Shown: positions 18,231 to 26,139 of the stretch, piece by piece
Layout of the letters: each line of letters begins with the position of its first letter
Position numbering within the stretch: the stretch's first letter is position 1
Assembly (NCBI RefSeq): GCF_009905545.1
Contig: NZ_JAAALB010000043.1
Coordinates: forward strand, 1 to 53,380
Direction of reading: 5' to 3'
Source of the DNA: Cellulophaga sp. BC115SP
GTDB taxonomy: Bacteria; Bacteroidota; Bacteroidia; Cytophagales; Spirosomataceae
Length of the DNA: 53,380 bases
Program-made: the position numbers and the translations under genes
The notes under the pieces: generated by a model
Database searches by the model: none
Told to the model about the DNA's origin: nothing
What the model saw: only the letters and a program-made list of their open reading frames with translations

Positions 18231-18566
18231 ATGGAAAAAAATCTTGTTGAATATAACTGTCCTTCAGATGTATTTATGAAAGTCTTGAAGGGAAAATGCA
18301 AAACCACTTTATTGGTACTTATCAAAAAAGGGGTCAATCGATTTGGCGAAATGAAACGCTCGCTTCCAACCATTAGCGAACGTATGCTCGCCAAGCAATT
18401 AGATGAACTCGAAGCAGATGGTATTTTGAGTAGAACCGTTTTTGCCGAAGTTCCGCCACGTGTGGAATATGCTTTGACCGAATATGGAGAAACGCTTTAC
18501 CCGATTGTAAAGGAAATTCGAAAGTGGGGACGTATTCATCAGGAAAAAACTTTACAAAATATGTAA
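18231..18566 (+). CDS. HxlR-family transcriptional regulator
   Basis: Winged-helix DNA-binding protein of 111 aa from ATG 18231 (MEKNLVEYNCPSDVF); the upstream TTG extension is not family-like. Seen: the N-terminal cysteine (C10 in YNCPSD), a VLKGKCKTTLLVLIKKG helix, RFGEMKRSLPTISERMLAKQ recognition region, and a wing with RTVFAEVPPRVEYALTEYG. HxlR proteins often sense aldehydes or quinones through that conserved cysteine and control the gene next to them. Here the divergent neighbour is the YhdH-like reductase, and GyrI-like and VOC genes lie downstream. Confidence 0.9.
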   Translation: MEKNLVEYNCPSDVFMKVLKGKCKTTLLVLIKKGVNRFGEMKRSLPTISERMLAKQLDELEADGILSRTVFAEVPPRVEYALTEYGETLYPIVKEIRKWGRIHQEKTLQNM

Positions 18567-18701
18567 TTTTTTTTGACCCTACTGACATACCCTTGTCACT
18601 GAGCAGTAGTTATTTTGTCATGTCTTCAATGAAACGCTAGATGTTGAACATTGATTTAACCCATTGCAAAAACTTCTTATACTTTAAACTTCACAATCAA
18701 A

Positions 18702-19157
18702 ATGACAACAAAACAAATCCCTGCTCAGAAGTATTTTATTTACAGTACTGAAACTACCCTACCGCATGTCAATACTATAGCTATGCGAGAAGTAGAACCT
18801 CTGTACGTAACGGCATCTCAATTAGGTTTAGAAGCACAAGGGCCCTTAGAGTTTATTTATTGGAATGCTTCTGGCGACCCGACCAAACCTTTTACACTCG
18901 AAATCGCATTGCCTGTCAATGAAGCAGAGGTTGAATTACCTGAAAAATATACCTTGACAACACACGAAAGCTTCAAGGCTATGGCTCATGTGCATCATGG
19001 TGATTTCAGTAATATCGAGGCTGTATATGAAGTTTTATTTAAGGAATTATATGGCAGTGGCGCAAAACCCACCAATCAAGTTCGTGAAGTGTATATTCAT
19101 TGGGTCGATTTAACTTCAGCCGACAATGTTTCAGAGATTTTATTAGGAATAGAATAA
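18702..19157 (+). CDS. GyrI-like small-molecule-binding domain protein
   Basis: 151-aa stand-alone effector-binding domain of the GyrI/SOUL/BmrR type. Seen: the N-terminal strand pattern around NTIAMREVEPLYVTASQ, EIALPV near 67-72, FKAMAHVHHGDFSNIEAVYE, and a C-terminal VREVYIHWVDL with the conserved aromatic/acidic strand. Such domains bind hydrophobic or cationic small molecules; some act as sequestering or hydrolytic detoxification proteins. It lacks any DNA-binding part. It lies 135 bases after the HxlR gene and 34 before the VOC gene, suggesting a shared transcript and a joint role in handling a toxic compound (inference). Confidence 0.8.
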   Translation: MTTKQIPAQKYFIYSTETTLPHVNTIAMREVEPLYVTASQLGLEAQGPLEFIYWNASGDPTKPFTLEIALPVNEAEVELPEKYTLTTHESFKAMAHVHHGDFSNIEAVYEVLFKELYGSGAKPTNQVREVYIHWVDLTSADNVSEILLGIE

Positions 19158-19191
19158 GATTTATTTCGTCAAAACTCAAATCCTATTTGCT

Positions 19192-19584
19192 ATGATTAAG
19201 TTTGCCTATACCATTCTGTATGTCTCAGATGTTGAAAAGTCTGTGGCATTTTATGAAAAAGCTTTTCAATTCACTACCAAGTTTATCAGCCCCGACAGCA
19301 CGTACGCCGAGTTGATTACAGGTGAAACAACTTTATCTTTCGCGCACAAATCTTTAGCAGCAAGTAATTTGCCTGAGGGTTTTCAGGAAAGTAGTCTTTC
19401 GTCTAAACCTTTCGCTATTGAAATTGGCTTTACTACCGATGATGTTGAAGCTTTGGTACAACAATCTATAGAAGCAGGCGCCATCTTGGTAGTACCTCCC
19501 AAACAAAAGCCTTGGGGACAAGCAGTAGCTTATGTGCGTGATATTGATGGCTTTTTGATAGAGCTTTGTACGCCGATGGGATGA
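19192..19584 (+). CDS. VOC-family (glyoxalase/bleomycin-resistance-like) protein
   Basis: 130-aa vicinal-oxygen-chelate protein with two beta-alpha-beta-beta-beta modules. Seen: FAYTILYVSDVEKSVAFYEK at the N-terminus, the half-site ELITGETTLSFAH, and the C-terminal module GQAVAYVRDIDGFLIELCTP with the conserved Glu (IELC). Members include glyoxalase I, fosfomycin- or bleomycin-resistance proteins and dioxygenases; the sequence alone does not tell which. It follows the GyrI-like gene by 34 bases. The stop is followed by a TTGAGTGA-type tract and then a strong bidirectional terminator. Confidence 0.85.
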   Translation: MIKFAYTILYVSDVEKSVAFYEKAFQFTTKFISPDSTYAELITGETTLSFAHKSLAASNLPEGFQESSLSSKPFAIEIGFTTDDVEALVQQSIEAGAILVVPPKQKPWGQAVAYVRDIDGFLIELCTPMG

Positions 19585-19674
19585 GAATATTGAGTGAGTT
19601 AGCGATTGGAGATTTAGTGATTTTCATTCTTAGGCATACATCATTCAAATCCTTTAATTCTTAAAATTATTTAC

Positions 19675-19718
19675 AAAAAAAGGTTGTCAAAGCTCTATAG
19701 CCTCGACAACCTTTTTTT
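19675..19718. terminator. Bidirectional terminator between the VOC gene and cysN
   Basis: AAAAAAAGGTTGTC (19675-19688) pairs perfectly with GACAACCTTTTTTT (19705-19718). The A-run and T-run make it work for both convergent transcripts. Confidence 0.9.
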
Positions 19719-19736
19719 CATTCTTTTTTGTCAAAC

Positions 19737-20987
19737 CTACAACACAAAACCAACACCTACGGTTGAGTGTGAAAACTCATCTACTAAAATAAAAGCTCCG
19801 TTAGATGGGTTATCTTCGTATTTATCAGCAAAAATTGGTTTGGCCGTTTTGATTGTTACCTCTGCAATTTCGTTTAATTTCAATTCTGAGAAATCAGCAA
19901 TAATATCGTGATTTACGACATCGTACTTTTTGTTTAAGCTTACAACTTTAGCTTTTGAATCGTTGATACCATGTTGTAAAATGTAGTTACGACCCGAAGT
20001 CAAAGCTTGTGAGTCTAACCAACATACTTTTGCATTGATTTCTTTCAACTGCGCTGGTTGGTCATCTGATTTTACCAACATATTACCGCGCGATACATCC
20101 ACATCTGTTTCGAGGGTAATTACTACAGATTCTTTTGGCCCAGCTGTTTCGAGCTTTTGACCAAATTTCTCAATAGTAGCAATTTTTGTACTTTGTCCAG
20201 TTGGCAATACCGTTACAGTATCTCCTACAGTAAACTCACCACTAGCAATTTTACCAGCGTATCCTCTATAATCATGGAATTCTTCTGTTTTTGGACGAAC
20301 TACAAATTGTACAGGGAAACGAGCCGAGTGCGAAGCACCAACTGCTGTTTCTGGATGGAATTGCTCTAATTCTTCTAATAATGGTAAACCGTTGTACCAA
20401 GACATTTCGTCAGATTTGGTAGAAAGGTTTTGTCCATATAAAGAAGACATAGGAATAAAAGTAATCTCTTGACCTTCGAAAGATACTTTTGAAGCTAAAT
20501 CTTCAACGCTAGCTTTGATTTCGTTGAAACGCTCTTCGCTATAACCTACCAAGTCCATTTTGTTGACACAAACAACAACTTTCGGAATTCGTAAAGTAGA
20601 AGCGATAAAGAAGTGACGGTAAGTTTGCTCCAATACACCATTACGAGCATCAATCAAAATCATTGACACTTTGGTATTGGAAGCACCAGTTACCATGTTA
20701 CGCGTATATTCGAAGTGCCCAGGCGTATCGGCAATGATATACTTGCGTTTTGGTGTCGAGAAATAAATATGTGCCACGTCGATTGTGATACCTTGTTCAC
20801 GCTCTGCAATAAGGCCATCTGTCAACAATGACAAATCAAGAAAATCAAGACCTTTTCTTTTCGAAGCCGCTTCAAGTGCTTCAATTTTGTCTTTTGTGAT
20901 AGATTTTGTTTCGTATAATAAACGTCCAATCAATGTACTTTTTCCGTCATCAACCGAACCTGCTGTTGCTATTCTTAAAATGTCCAT
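19737..20987 (-). CDS. cysN: Sulfate adenylyltransferase subunit 1 (GTPase)
   Basis: GTPase subunit of ATP sulfurylase; it couples GTP hydrolysis to the formation of adenosine 5'-phosphosulfate (APS) by CysD. At 416 aa it is the stand-alone form without a fused CysC (APS kinase). Seen: P-loop GSVDDGKS (10-17), DTPGHFEYTRNM, NKMD for guanine recognition, and elongation-factor-like beta domains towards the C-terminus. It is the last gene of the cysH-cysD-X-cysN cluster. No cysC is present in this window, which agrees with the APS-reductase type of CysH found upstream. Confidence 0.94.
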   Translation of the reverse strand: MDILRIATAGSVDDGKSTLIGRLLYETKSITKDKIEALEAASKRKGLDFLDLSLLTDGLIAEREQGITIDVAHIYFSTPKRKYIIADTPGHFEYTRNMVTGASNTKVSMILIDARNGVLEQTYRHFFIASTLRIPKVVVCVNKMDLVGYSEERFNEIKASVEDLASKVSFEGQEITFIPMSSLYGQNLSTKSDEMSWYNGLPLLEELEQFHPETAVGASHSARFPVQFVVRPKTEEFHDYRGYAGKIASGEFTVGDTVTVLPTGQSTKIATIEKFGQKLETAGPKESVVITLETDVDVSRGNMLVKSDDQPAQLKEINAKVCWLDSQALTSGRNYILQHGINDSKAKVVSLNKKYDVVNHDIIADFSELKLNEIAEVTIKTAKPIFADKYEDNPSNGAFILVDEFSHSTVGVGFVL

Positions 20988-21029
20988 CTTTCGATTTGGG
21001 ATTTTAGATTTTCGATAGGGGATTTTACC

Positions 21030-21407
21030 TTATCTCTCTTTTACTCTAGTTTTTTGTTCTAAACTACGTTTTGCTGTTTTGATTGAGGATACTATAATAG
21101 AGGTTAATTCATTGGCCTCCGTCATGAGTAATTCCAACTTTTCTTTTTTAACAATACCTGATTCTACTAAAAGCTCTAACCAAAAAAGAGATTCATCCGC
21201 TTCCTCCTCAACAATTCCTAACTTTGCAATAAATTCAGCTTGTGAACGTGCACGGCAAGAGGCTCTATAATTGGCTGCAACAGCAGTACTAGATCGTACT
21301 ATTTGTTTTGCAATAACCTGTGCTGAAACAGTCTGAGGCAAAGAGTCTACAAGTCGAATAACTCTAATAGCAAATGTTTTTGTTCTTTGCTTTATTAGCT
21401 CTTTCAT
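21030..21407 (-). CDS. Four-helix-bundle protein (23S rRNA IVS/S23-like family)
   Basis: 125-aa all-helical protein of the family first seen inside intervening sequences of 23S rRNA genes and common as single genes in Bacteroidota. Seen: RTKTFAIRVIRLVDSLPQT, then QIVRSSTAVAANYRASCRAR and a Glu-rich third helix KLGIVEEEADESLFWLELL. Biochemical function is unknown. It sits between cysD and cysN, which are normally adjacent, 42-63 bases from each, in the same direction. Both flanks (20989-21027 and 21437-21475) carry degenerate repeats in inverted orientation, so the gene may have been inserted as a unit (inference). Confidence 0.85.
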   Translation of the reverse strand: MKELIKQRTKTFAIRVIRLVDSLPQTVSAQVIAKQIVRSSTAVAANYRASCRARSQAEFIAKLGIVEEEADESLFWLELLVESGIVKKEKLELLMTEANELTSIIVSSIKTAKRSLEQKTRVKER

Positions 21408-21470
21408 AAGATTAAGTTTTTGTAGAAAACTATCAGATAAAATCTGAAATCAAAAATCAGCAATCCGAAC

Positions 21471-22421
21471 TTAGAAATATCCTTGTTGCTTGCGTTTTTC
21501 CATGGCAGCTTCAGAGCGTTTGTCGTCGATGCGGGCACCACGTTCTGAGATTTCTGCTGAAAGGATTTCGCCAATAATATCGTCTAGCTCTACTGCTTCT
21601 GAAGATACCGCTGCTGTACAAGTCATGTCGCCTACTGTACGGAAACGTACTGTAGCTTCGAATGGGATTTCGTCAGCGTCTTTGTTTAAGTATTCAGAAT
21701 CAGCCCAAAGCATTCCATCTCTTTCAATTACCTGACGTTTGTGCGAGTAATAGATTGAAGGAATCGCCATTTTCTCTTCCTTGATATAATTCCAAACATC
21801 TAATTCTGTCCAGTTTGAAATAGGGAAAACACGTACGTTTTCACCAATAGAGATACGTCCATTCAACATATCGAACAACTCAGGACGTTGGCGTTTAGCA
21901 TCCCACTGACCGAAGTCGTCACGTACCGAGAAAATACGCTCTTTAGCACGAGCTTTTTCTTCGTCGCGACGAGCGCCACCGATACAAGCATCAAACTTAA
22001 ATTCTTCGATTGTGTCTAGCAAGGTTACTGTTTGCAAAGCATTTCTTGAAGCATACTTACCTGTCTCTTCTTTTACTTTGCCTTGGTTGATAGAATCTTG
22101 TACATAGCGAACGATTAGGTCGGCACCTACTTCGTTGGCTAGCCAGTCTCTAAACTCAACGGTTTCAGGGAAGTTATGTCCAGTATCGATATGTACTAAT
22201 GGGAAAGGGATTTTCCCTGGATAAAACGCCTTTTGTGCCAAGCGCACAAGGGTAATAGAATCCTTACCCCCTGAAAACAACAAAGCAGGACGCTCAAACT
22301 GCGCCGCTACTTCGCGGATAATATAAATGGCTTCGTCTTCCAACTCACGAGGAAATACGCCCCATTTTGGTTGCGCTTCGGAAGCTACTTCAACATCTTT
22401 TTCTATCGATACATTACTCAT
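21471..22421 (-). CDS. cysD: Sulfate adenylyltransferase subunit 2
   Basis: Catalytic subunit of ATP sulfurylase, which makes APS from ATP and sulfate together with CysN. At 316 aa it is slightly longer than the E. coli enzyme. Seen: the PP-loop SGGKDS (50-55), HIDTGHNFPET, GGARRDEEKARAKERIFS, and a C-terminal RGARIDDKRSEAAMEKRK that is typical of CysD. ATG at 22421. It is separated from cysH by 211 bases containing TTGAGTGATTT-like and GCTTA/TAGCC-like repeats, so it may have its own promoter, and is followed by the four-helix-bundle gene and cysN. Confidence 0.94.
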   Translation of the reverse strand: MSNVSIEKDVEVASEAQPKWGVFPRELEDEAIYIIREVAAQFERPALLFSGGKDSITLVRLAQKAFYPGKIPFPLVHIDTGHNFPETVEFRDWLANEVGADLIVRYVQDSINQGKVKEETGKYASRNALQTVTLLDTIEEFKFDACIGGARRDEEKARAKERIFSVRDDFGQWDAKRQRPELFDMLNGRISIGENVRVFPISNWTELDVWNYIKEEKMAIPSIYYSHKRQVIERDGMLWADSEYLNKDADEIPFEATVRFRTVGDMTCTAAVSSEAVELDDIIGEILSAEISERGARIDDKRSEAAMEKRKQQGYF

Positions 22422-22632
22422 ATTCTATTATTATTTAATCAATATTCTTCTATATATTGAGTGATTTGAGAATGAGCGATTTGACTCATTCATGGTCAAA
22501 TTGACAAATTCACTAAGTTAGTGGGCAAAATAAAAATTACACATTCGGCTTTCAGCAAAAGTATCTCTCAATCCAATGAAGCGTTTTGGCTTAATGCCTA
22601 AAGCTTACAGCCCATAGCCTATTAATTCAATT

Positions 22633-23343
22633 TTATTTTGCTGCATGTAATCCGCATTCTTTTTGAGATGCTTCCCACCACCAACGACCTGCACGAGGAT
22701 GCTCTCCTTCGGTAATAGCACGTGTACATGGCGCACAACCAATCGAAATAAATCCTTTGCGATGCAATGGACTATCAGGAACGCGATTAGCTTTGATATA
22801 GGCCAATACCTCTTCGTAAGTCCAGTGGATTAATGGATTGAACTTAATGATTTTATTAGCTTCATCCCACTCTACAATTGGCATATCCGAACGGTTGTCT
22901 GATTGTTCGGCACGCAAACCTGTAATCCAAACCTCTGCACCTGTCAAAGCACGCTTTAATGGTTCGATTTTACGAATAAAACAACATTCTTTACGATTCT
23001 CAACAGAGAAATAAAAACTATTAAAGCCCTTTTCCTTTGCCAATGCTTCTACCTTCGCTGTATTTGGGAAATACGTTTCGAACGATTGATTGTACTTAGC
23101 TCTTGTAGCATCCATCAAATCGTACGTTTCCTGAAACAAACGACCAGTATCAAGCGTAAAGACACGAATATTGAGAGCAGCATTGGTAGGATTGTTCTTG
23201 TAGATTGCGTCGGTAATTACCTGATCTTCCTGCCCAAATGAAGTAGAAAACACTACATTTTGATAATTTTCGGCTACATACTGAAGCGCTTCGCCGAGAG
23301 AGAGTGATTCTAATGTTTGTTTTAACGCGAATAAATCTGCCAT
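22633..23343 (-). CDS. cysH: Assimilatory adenylyl-sulfate (APS) reductase, [4Fe-4S] type
   Basis: Reduces APS to sulfite and AMP with thioredoxin. The start was taken at ATG 23343 (MADLFALKQ), giving 236 aa; an upstream TTG at 23358 is less likely. Seen: CC at 120-121 (RKECCFIRK) and CxxC at 203-206 (GCAPCTR), the four cysteines that bind a [4Fe-4S] cluster in APS reductases, plus the catalytic C230 in KECGLH near the C-terminus. PAPS reductases of the E. coli type lack the first four cysteines. The substrate is therefore probably APS rather than PAPS. It leads the cys cluster; a -7 box lies 67 bases upstream. Confidence 0.93.
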   Translation of the reverse strand: MADLFALKQTLESLSLGEALQYVAENYQNVVFSTSFGQEDQVITDAIYKNNPTNAALNIRVFTLDTGRLFQETYDLMDATRAKYNQSFETYFPNTAKVEALAKEKGFNSFYFSVENRKECCFIRKIEPLKRALTGAEVWITGLRAEQSDNRSDMPIVEWDEANKIIKFNPLIHWTYEEVLAYIKANRVPDSPLHRKGFISIGCAPCTRAITEGEHPRAGRWWWEASQKECGLHAAK

Positions 23344-23409
23344 TTTCACATAAAGCAAGTATCGTACCTTGCTGATTTAGCGAGGCTTAGCCCCATTTCA
23401 ATTCTACTA

Positions 23410-23417
23410 CAAATATA
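23410..23417 (-). promoter_or_regulatory. -7 promoter box of the cysH cluster
   Basis: CAAATATA on the plus strand reads TATATTTG on the minus strand and fits the TAnnTTTG consensus, 67 bases upstream of the cysH ATG. No clear -33 TTTG partner was found. Confidence 0.45.
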
Positions 23418-23550
23418 TATAAAGTCTAGTGATAAAGTAGTCTTGTTAGGTGAAATATTTTTTATTTACATGAAATTTTCTCAATCTAAAACTGTTATCT
23501 TTAAAAGCAATAGTGACAACTACATGTGTCGAGCATAAATATAAAAAGCT

Positions 23551-24246
23551 ATGAATCAGAGACTTGTTTCGTATTTTGAAAAAACAAACAGTCGCAGCCG
23601 CATGTCGGACATGGACTTGAAGGATTTGAAAAATCTTGTGCGGAAAGGAGAAGGCAGTCAACTCGAATTCAAGCTAAAAGCCAAGCATCCTGAAAAAATT
23701 ATTCGTGAAATAGTAGCCTTTGCCAACACTGATGGAGGAACGTTATTGTTGGGTGTTGGCGATGACAAAAGTATTCCAGGCTTAAAATTCGCTGACGATG
23801 AGGAGTTTATTCTAGTACAAGCCATTGAAAAATTTTGCGACCCTCCTATTAATTTTCAACTTGAACGAATGGCTATTACCAACGAGCGTGATATATTGAT
23901 TTTTACGATACCTCAAAGTAATGAAAAACCGCATTTTGTTAAACTTTCGTCTACAGAACCACCAAAGGCTTATGTAAGAGTACAAGATCGTTCGGTACAA
24001 GCCAGCAAGGAGGTTAAGCAAATTTTACGTCGTGAAAATGAGGAAGGTATTCGATTTGTGTTTGGTGAAAAGGAAAAAGTATTGATGGAGTATTTAGCTC
24101 AACATCAAAATATTACTTTAGAAAAATTTGCTGAGATAGCCAAAATTCCACTATGGCTCGCATCAAGAACATTGGTGTTATTGGTATTAGGTCATGTACT
24201 AAGAGTACAACCCAACGAGTTGGTAGATACATATGTGATTTACTAA
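23551..24246 (+). CDS. AlbA_2 (Schlafen-type) domain protein with C-terminal helix-turn-helix
   Basis: 231-aa putative nucleic-acid-binding regulator. Seen: the AlbA_2 core GEGSQLEFKLKAKHPEKI and IVAFANTDGGTLLLGVGDD (within about 30-70), then ERDILIFTIPQSNEKPHFV and PPKAYVRVQDRSVQAS. The last 60 residues look like a winged helix (EYLAQHQNITLEKFAEIAKI). Proteins of this type are often annotated as ATP-binding or transcriptional regulators; the exact role is unknown. Starts at 23602 or 23611 (MSDMDLKDL) are equally plausible and would remove a short non-conserved N-terminus. It is divergent from cysH but no functional tie is evident. Confidence 0.8.
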   Translation: MNQRLVSYFEKTNSRSRMSDMDLKDLKNLVRKGEGSQLEFKLKAKHPEKIIREIVAFANTDGGTLLLGVGDDKSIPGLKFADDEEFILVQAIEKFCDPPINFQLERMAITNERDILIFTIPQSNEKPHFVKLSSTEPPKAYVRVQDRSVQASKEVKQILRRENEEGIRFVFGEKEKVLMEYLAQHQNITLEKFAEIAKIPLWLASRTLVLLVLGHVLRVQPNELVDTYVIY

Positions 24247-24267
24247 ATTATTGCTGAATGAGAATTC

Positions 24268-24303
24268 TTGTGTAGAGCAACCATATTTTATAACTCTACA
24301 CAA
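24268..24303. other. 10-bp stem-loop downstream of the AlbA_2 gene
   Basis: TTGTGTAGAG (24268-24277) pairs perfectly with CTCTACACAA (24294-24303). No strong T-run follows; possible weak terminator. Confidence 0.5.
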
Positions 24304-24372
24304 ATCTTTGGGCAAAATTGAATAAATGTTACCCGTGATAGGCAATATGCCATAGGATAAAGTATTTCTAAA

Positions 24373-24380
24373 TACATTTG
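24373..24380 (+). promoter_or_regulatory. -7 box upstream of the haem/copper lipoprotein gene
   Basis: TACATTTG fits TAnnTTTG and lies 92 bases before the ATG at 24472. No -33 partner was recognised. Confidence 0.4.
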
Positions 24381-24471
24381 TGCCCAACGCCTACCTACGG
24401 CTTATAGCATAAAGCGTATTAATACAAAAGCTAACAATTTCCGTTTTCTTTACATTTCTCGAACCTCCAAT

Positions 24472-25860
24472 ATGAAAAACTCTTACTCCATTTTGTTATT
24501 TGGAGCTTTTTTAAGCGTACTTACCATTACTCTAGGTTGCTCCAAAAAATCTATTGATAGCACTGACGCTACTACAGTATCTTCTTTTGACTTAATTCAG
24601 CAAAAAATACTCACTCCCTCATGTGCTACTTCTGGTTGTCATGCCTCCACCAGCGACAATACCTATGCTCAACATGGCTTGGTGCTAGAAAAATCTGTAG
24701 CTTACCAAAATCTCATAGGGATTAGTCCCAAGAATGATTTGGCCAAGACAGACAATCTGCAAAGAGTTAAACCTTTTAAATCTTTAGAAAGCCTTCTTTT
24801 TCATAAACTCGAATGGGACGCAAGCCACCACAGTGGCAAGCAATACGGACTTCCGATGCCGCTTGGAAGCAATGCTTTATATGTAGGACAAATTGAATTT
24901 ATCAGAAGATGGATAGAAGCTGGTGCTCCACGCACAGGCGATGTGGTAGACAAAACTTTATTGGACGATACAACACCAAGTTATGCAGCTAATAGTGCTC
25001 CTTTCGAAGCACTCAAAAGTCCTCAAGAAGAAGGAGTTACTGGCATTCAACTACACGTAGATGCTTTTAATGTAGCGGCTAATTTTGAAAGGGAAATTTT
25101 TGTTAGAAAGAGTTTGGGTAATACCAATGATGTGTATGTGAATCGCATCAAGCTCAAATCTCGTGCTAATAGTCACCACTTAGTACTCTATGATTTTAGA
25201 AATAAAGATAATGCTCTATTATTACCTACCATTGATATTGTCCGCGATTTGAGAAACTCTGATAATTCGCTGAATGCTCTTACGGTTTTACAAATGTCAA
25301 ATCATATCTTCTTGGGTGGTGGCACCGATCCGAATCAAGATTATACTTTTCCTGATGGTATGGCATTGAAACTCCCTGCTGGTGCTACAATCGATATAAA
25401 TCCACATTATTTCAACAAAACAAATCAACCATTTTTGGGAGAAAACTATGTTAATCTCTACACGGTGTCTGCTTCGAAAGTACAGAAAGTAGTGCAAATG
25501 ATTGATTTTAATAATACAAGCTTTAGTCTTCCTGCCAATCAGCGCACCACTATTACCAAAGATTTTAAATTTGATAGCAATGTCTCGATCGTTTCGCTCA
25601 CCTCACATAATCATAAGTATGGTGAAAAATTTGTTATCAAAATCAAAGGAGGCACACGCGATGGCGAGACCGTTTATGAAAGCACCGACTGGGAACATCC
25701 TAAAGTGATTAATTTCAGCGTTCCTATTCAGCTGAAAAAGGGCGAAGGATTAACCTCTGTAGTAACCTATAACAATACAACTAACAAAAACTTAGGCTTT
25801 GGTTTAACCTCTGAAGATGAAATGAATATCATCTTTGGATACTACTATGTTAACCCATAA
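24472..25860 (+). CDS. Lipoprotein with a haem-c-like motif and a PHM-like dicopper monooxygenase domain
   Basis: 462-aa exported protein, probably lipidated at C23 (TLGC). An N-terminal domain (about 38-155) has a haem-attachment-like CATSGCH (C51, C56, H57; spacing CX4CH) and a possible axial Met in GLPMPLG (M129). The C-terminal part (about 190-462) shows every ligand position of peptidylglycine-hydroxylating-monooxygenase-type enzymes: adjacent histidines H235/H236 (SHHLV), H312 (NPHYF), HxH at H379/H381 (TSHNHK) and a Met in EDEMNII (M451). I infer a copper type II monooxygenase-like fold with a possible built-in electron donor. The substrate is unknown and activity is not proven. It is apparently monocistronic. 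Confidence 0.75.
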   Translation: MKNSYSILLFGAFLSVLTITLGCSKKSIDSTDATTVSSFDLIQQKILTPSCATSGCHASTSDNTYAQHGLVLEKSVAYQNLIGISPKNDLAKTDNLQRVKPFKSLESLLFHKLEWDASHHSGKQYGLPMPLGSNALYVGQIEFIRRWIEAGAPRTGDVVDKTLLDDTTPSYAANSAPFEALKSPQEEGVTGIQLHVDAFNVAANFEREIFVRKSLGNTNDVYVNRIKLKSRANSHHLVLYDFRNKDNALLLPTIDIVRDLRNSDNSLNALTVLQMSNHIFLGGGTDPNQDYTFPDGMALKLPAGATIDINPHYFNKTNQPFLGENYVNLYTVSASKVQKVVQMIDFNNTSFSLPANQRTTITKDFKFDSNVSIVSLTSHNHKYGEKFVIKIKGGTRDGETVYESTDWEHPKVINFSVPIQLKKGEGLTSVVTYNNTTNKNLGFGLTSEDEMNIIFGYYYVNP

Positions 25861-25935
25861 AGCCAAATTCCAAATCATCAGCGACTTAATCCGTTCATAG
25901 ATAAAATATATCTTTCATTAATTGGGGAACTTTTT

Positions 25936-25969
25936 CTTGATGAATAAATCAGAAGAGATATTATATTTG
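25936..25969 (+). promoter_or_regulatory. Promoter candidate of kup
   Basis: CTTG at 25936-25939 (partial -33) and TATATTTG at 25962-25969 (-7, exact match), spacer 22 bases. This would give a leader of about 165 bases before the kup ATG. The rest of the 279-base gap shows no gene. Confidence 0.45.
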
Positions 25970-26139
25970 CTCACTTTTAGCACTTTGAAATATTATCAGA
26001 CAAATATCTATTACAAAACCCCTAACTTTTTGTGTTTTTTATAGATTAGAGAAACATGCTTACCAACAATAAGTCATAATTTACAGATACTCAGACAAGT
26101 AATTCTAATCATTATTATAAAACACAAGCGATTCCATCT

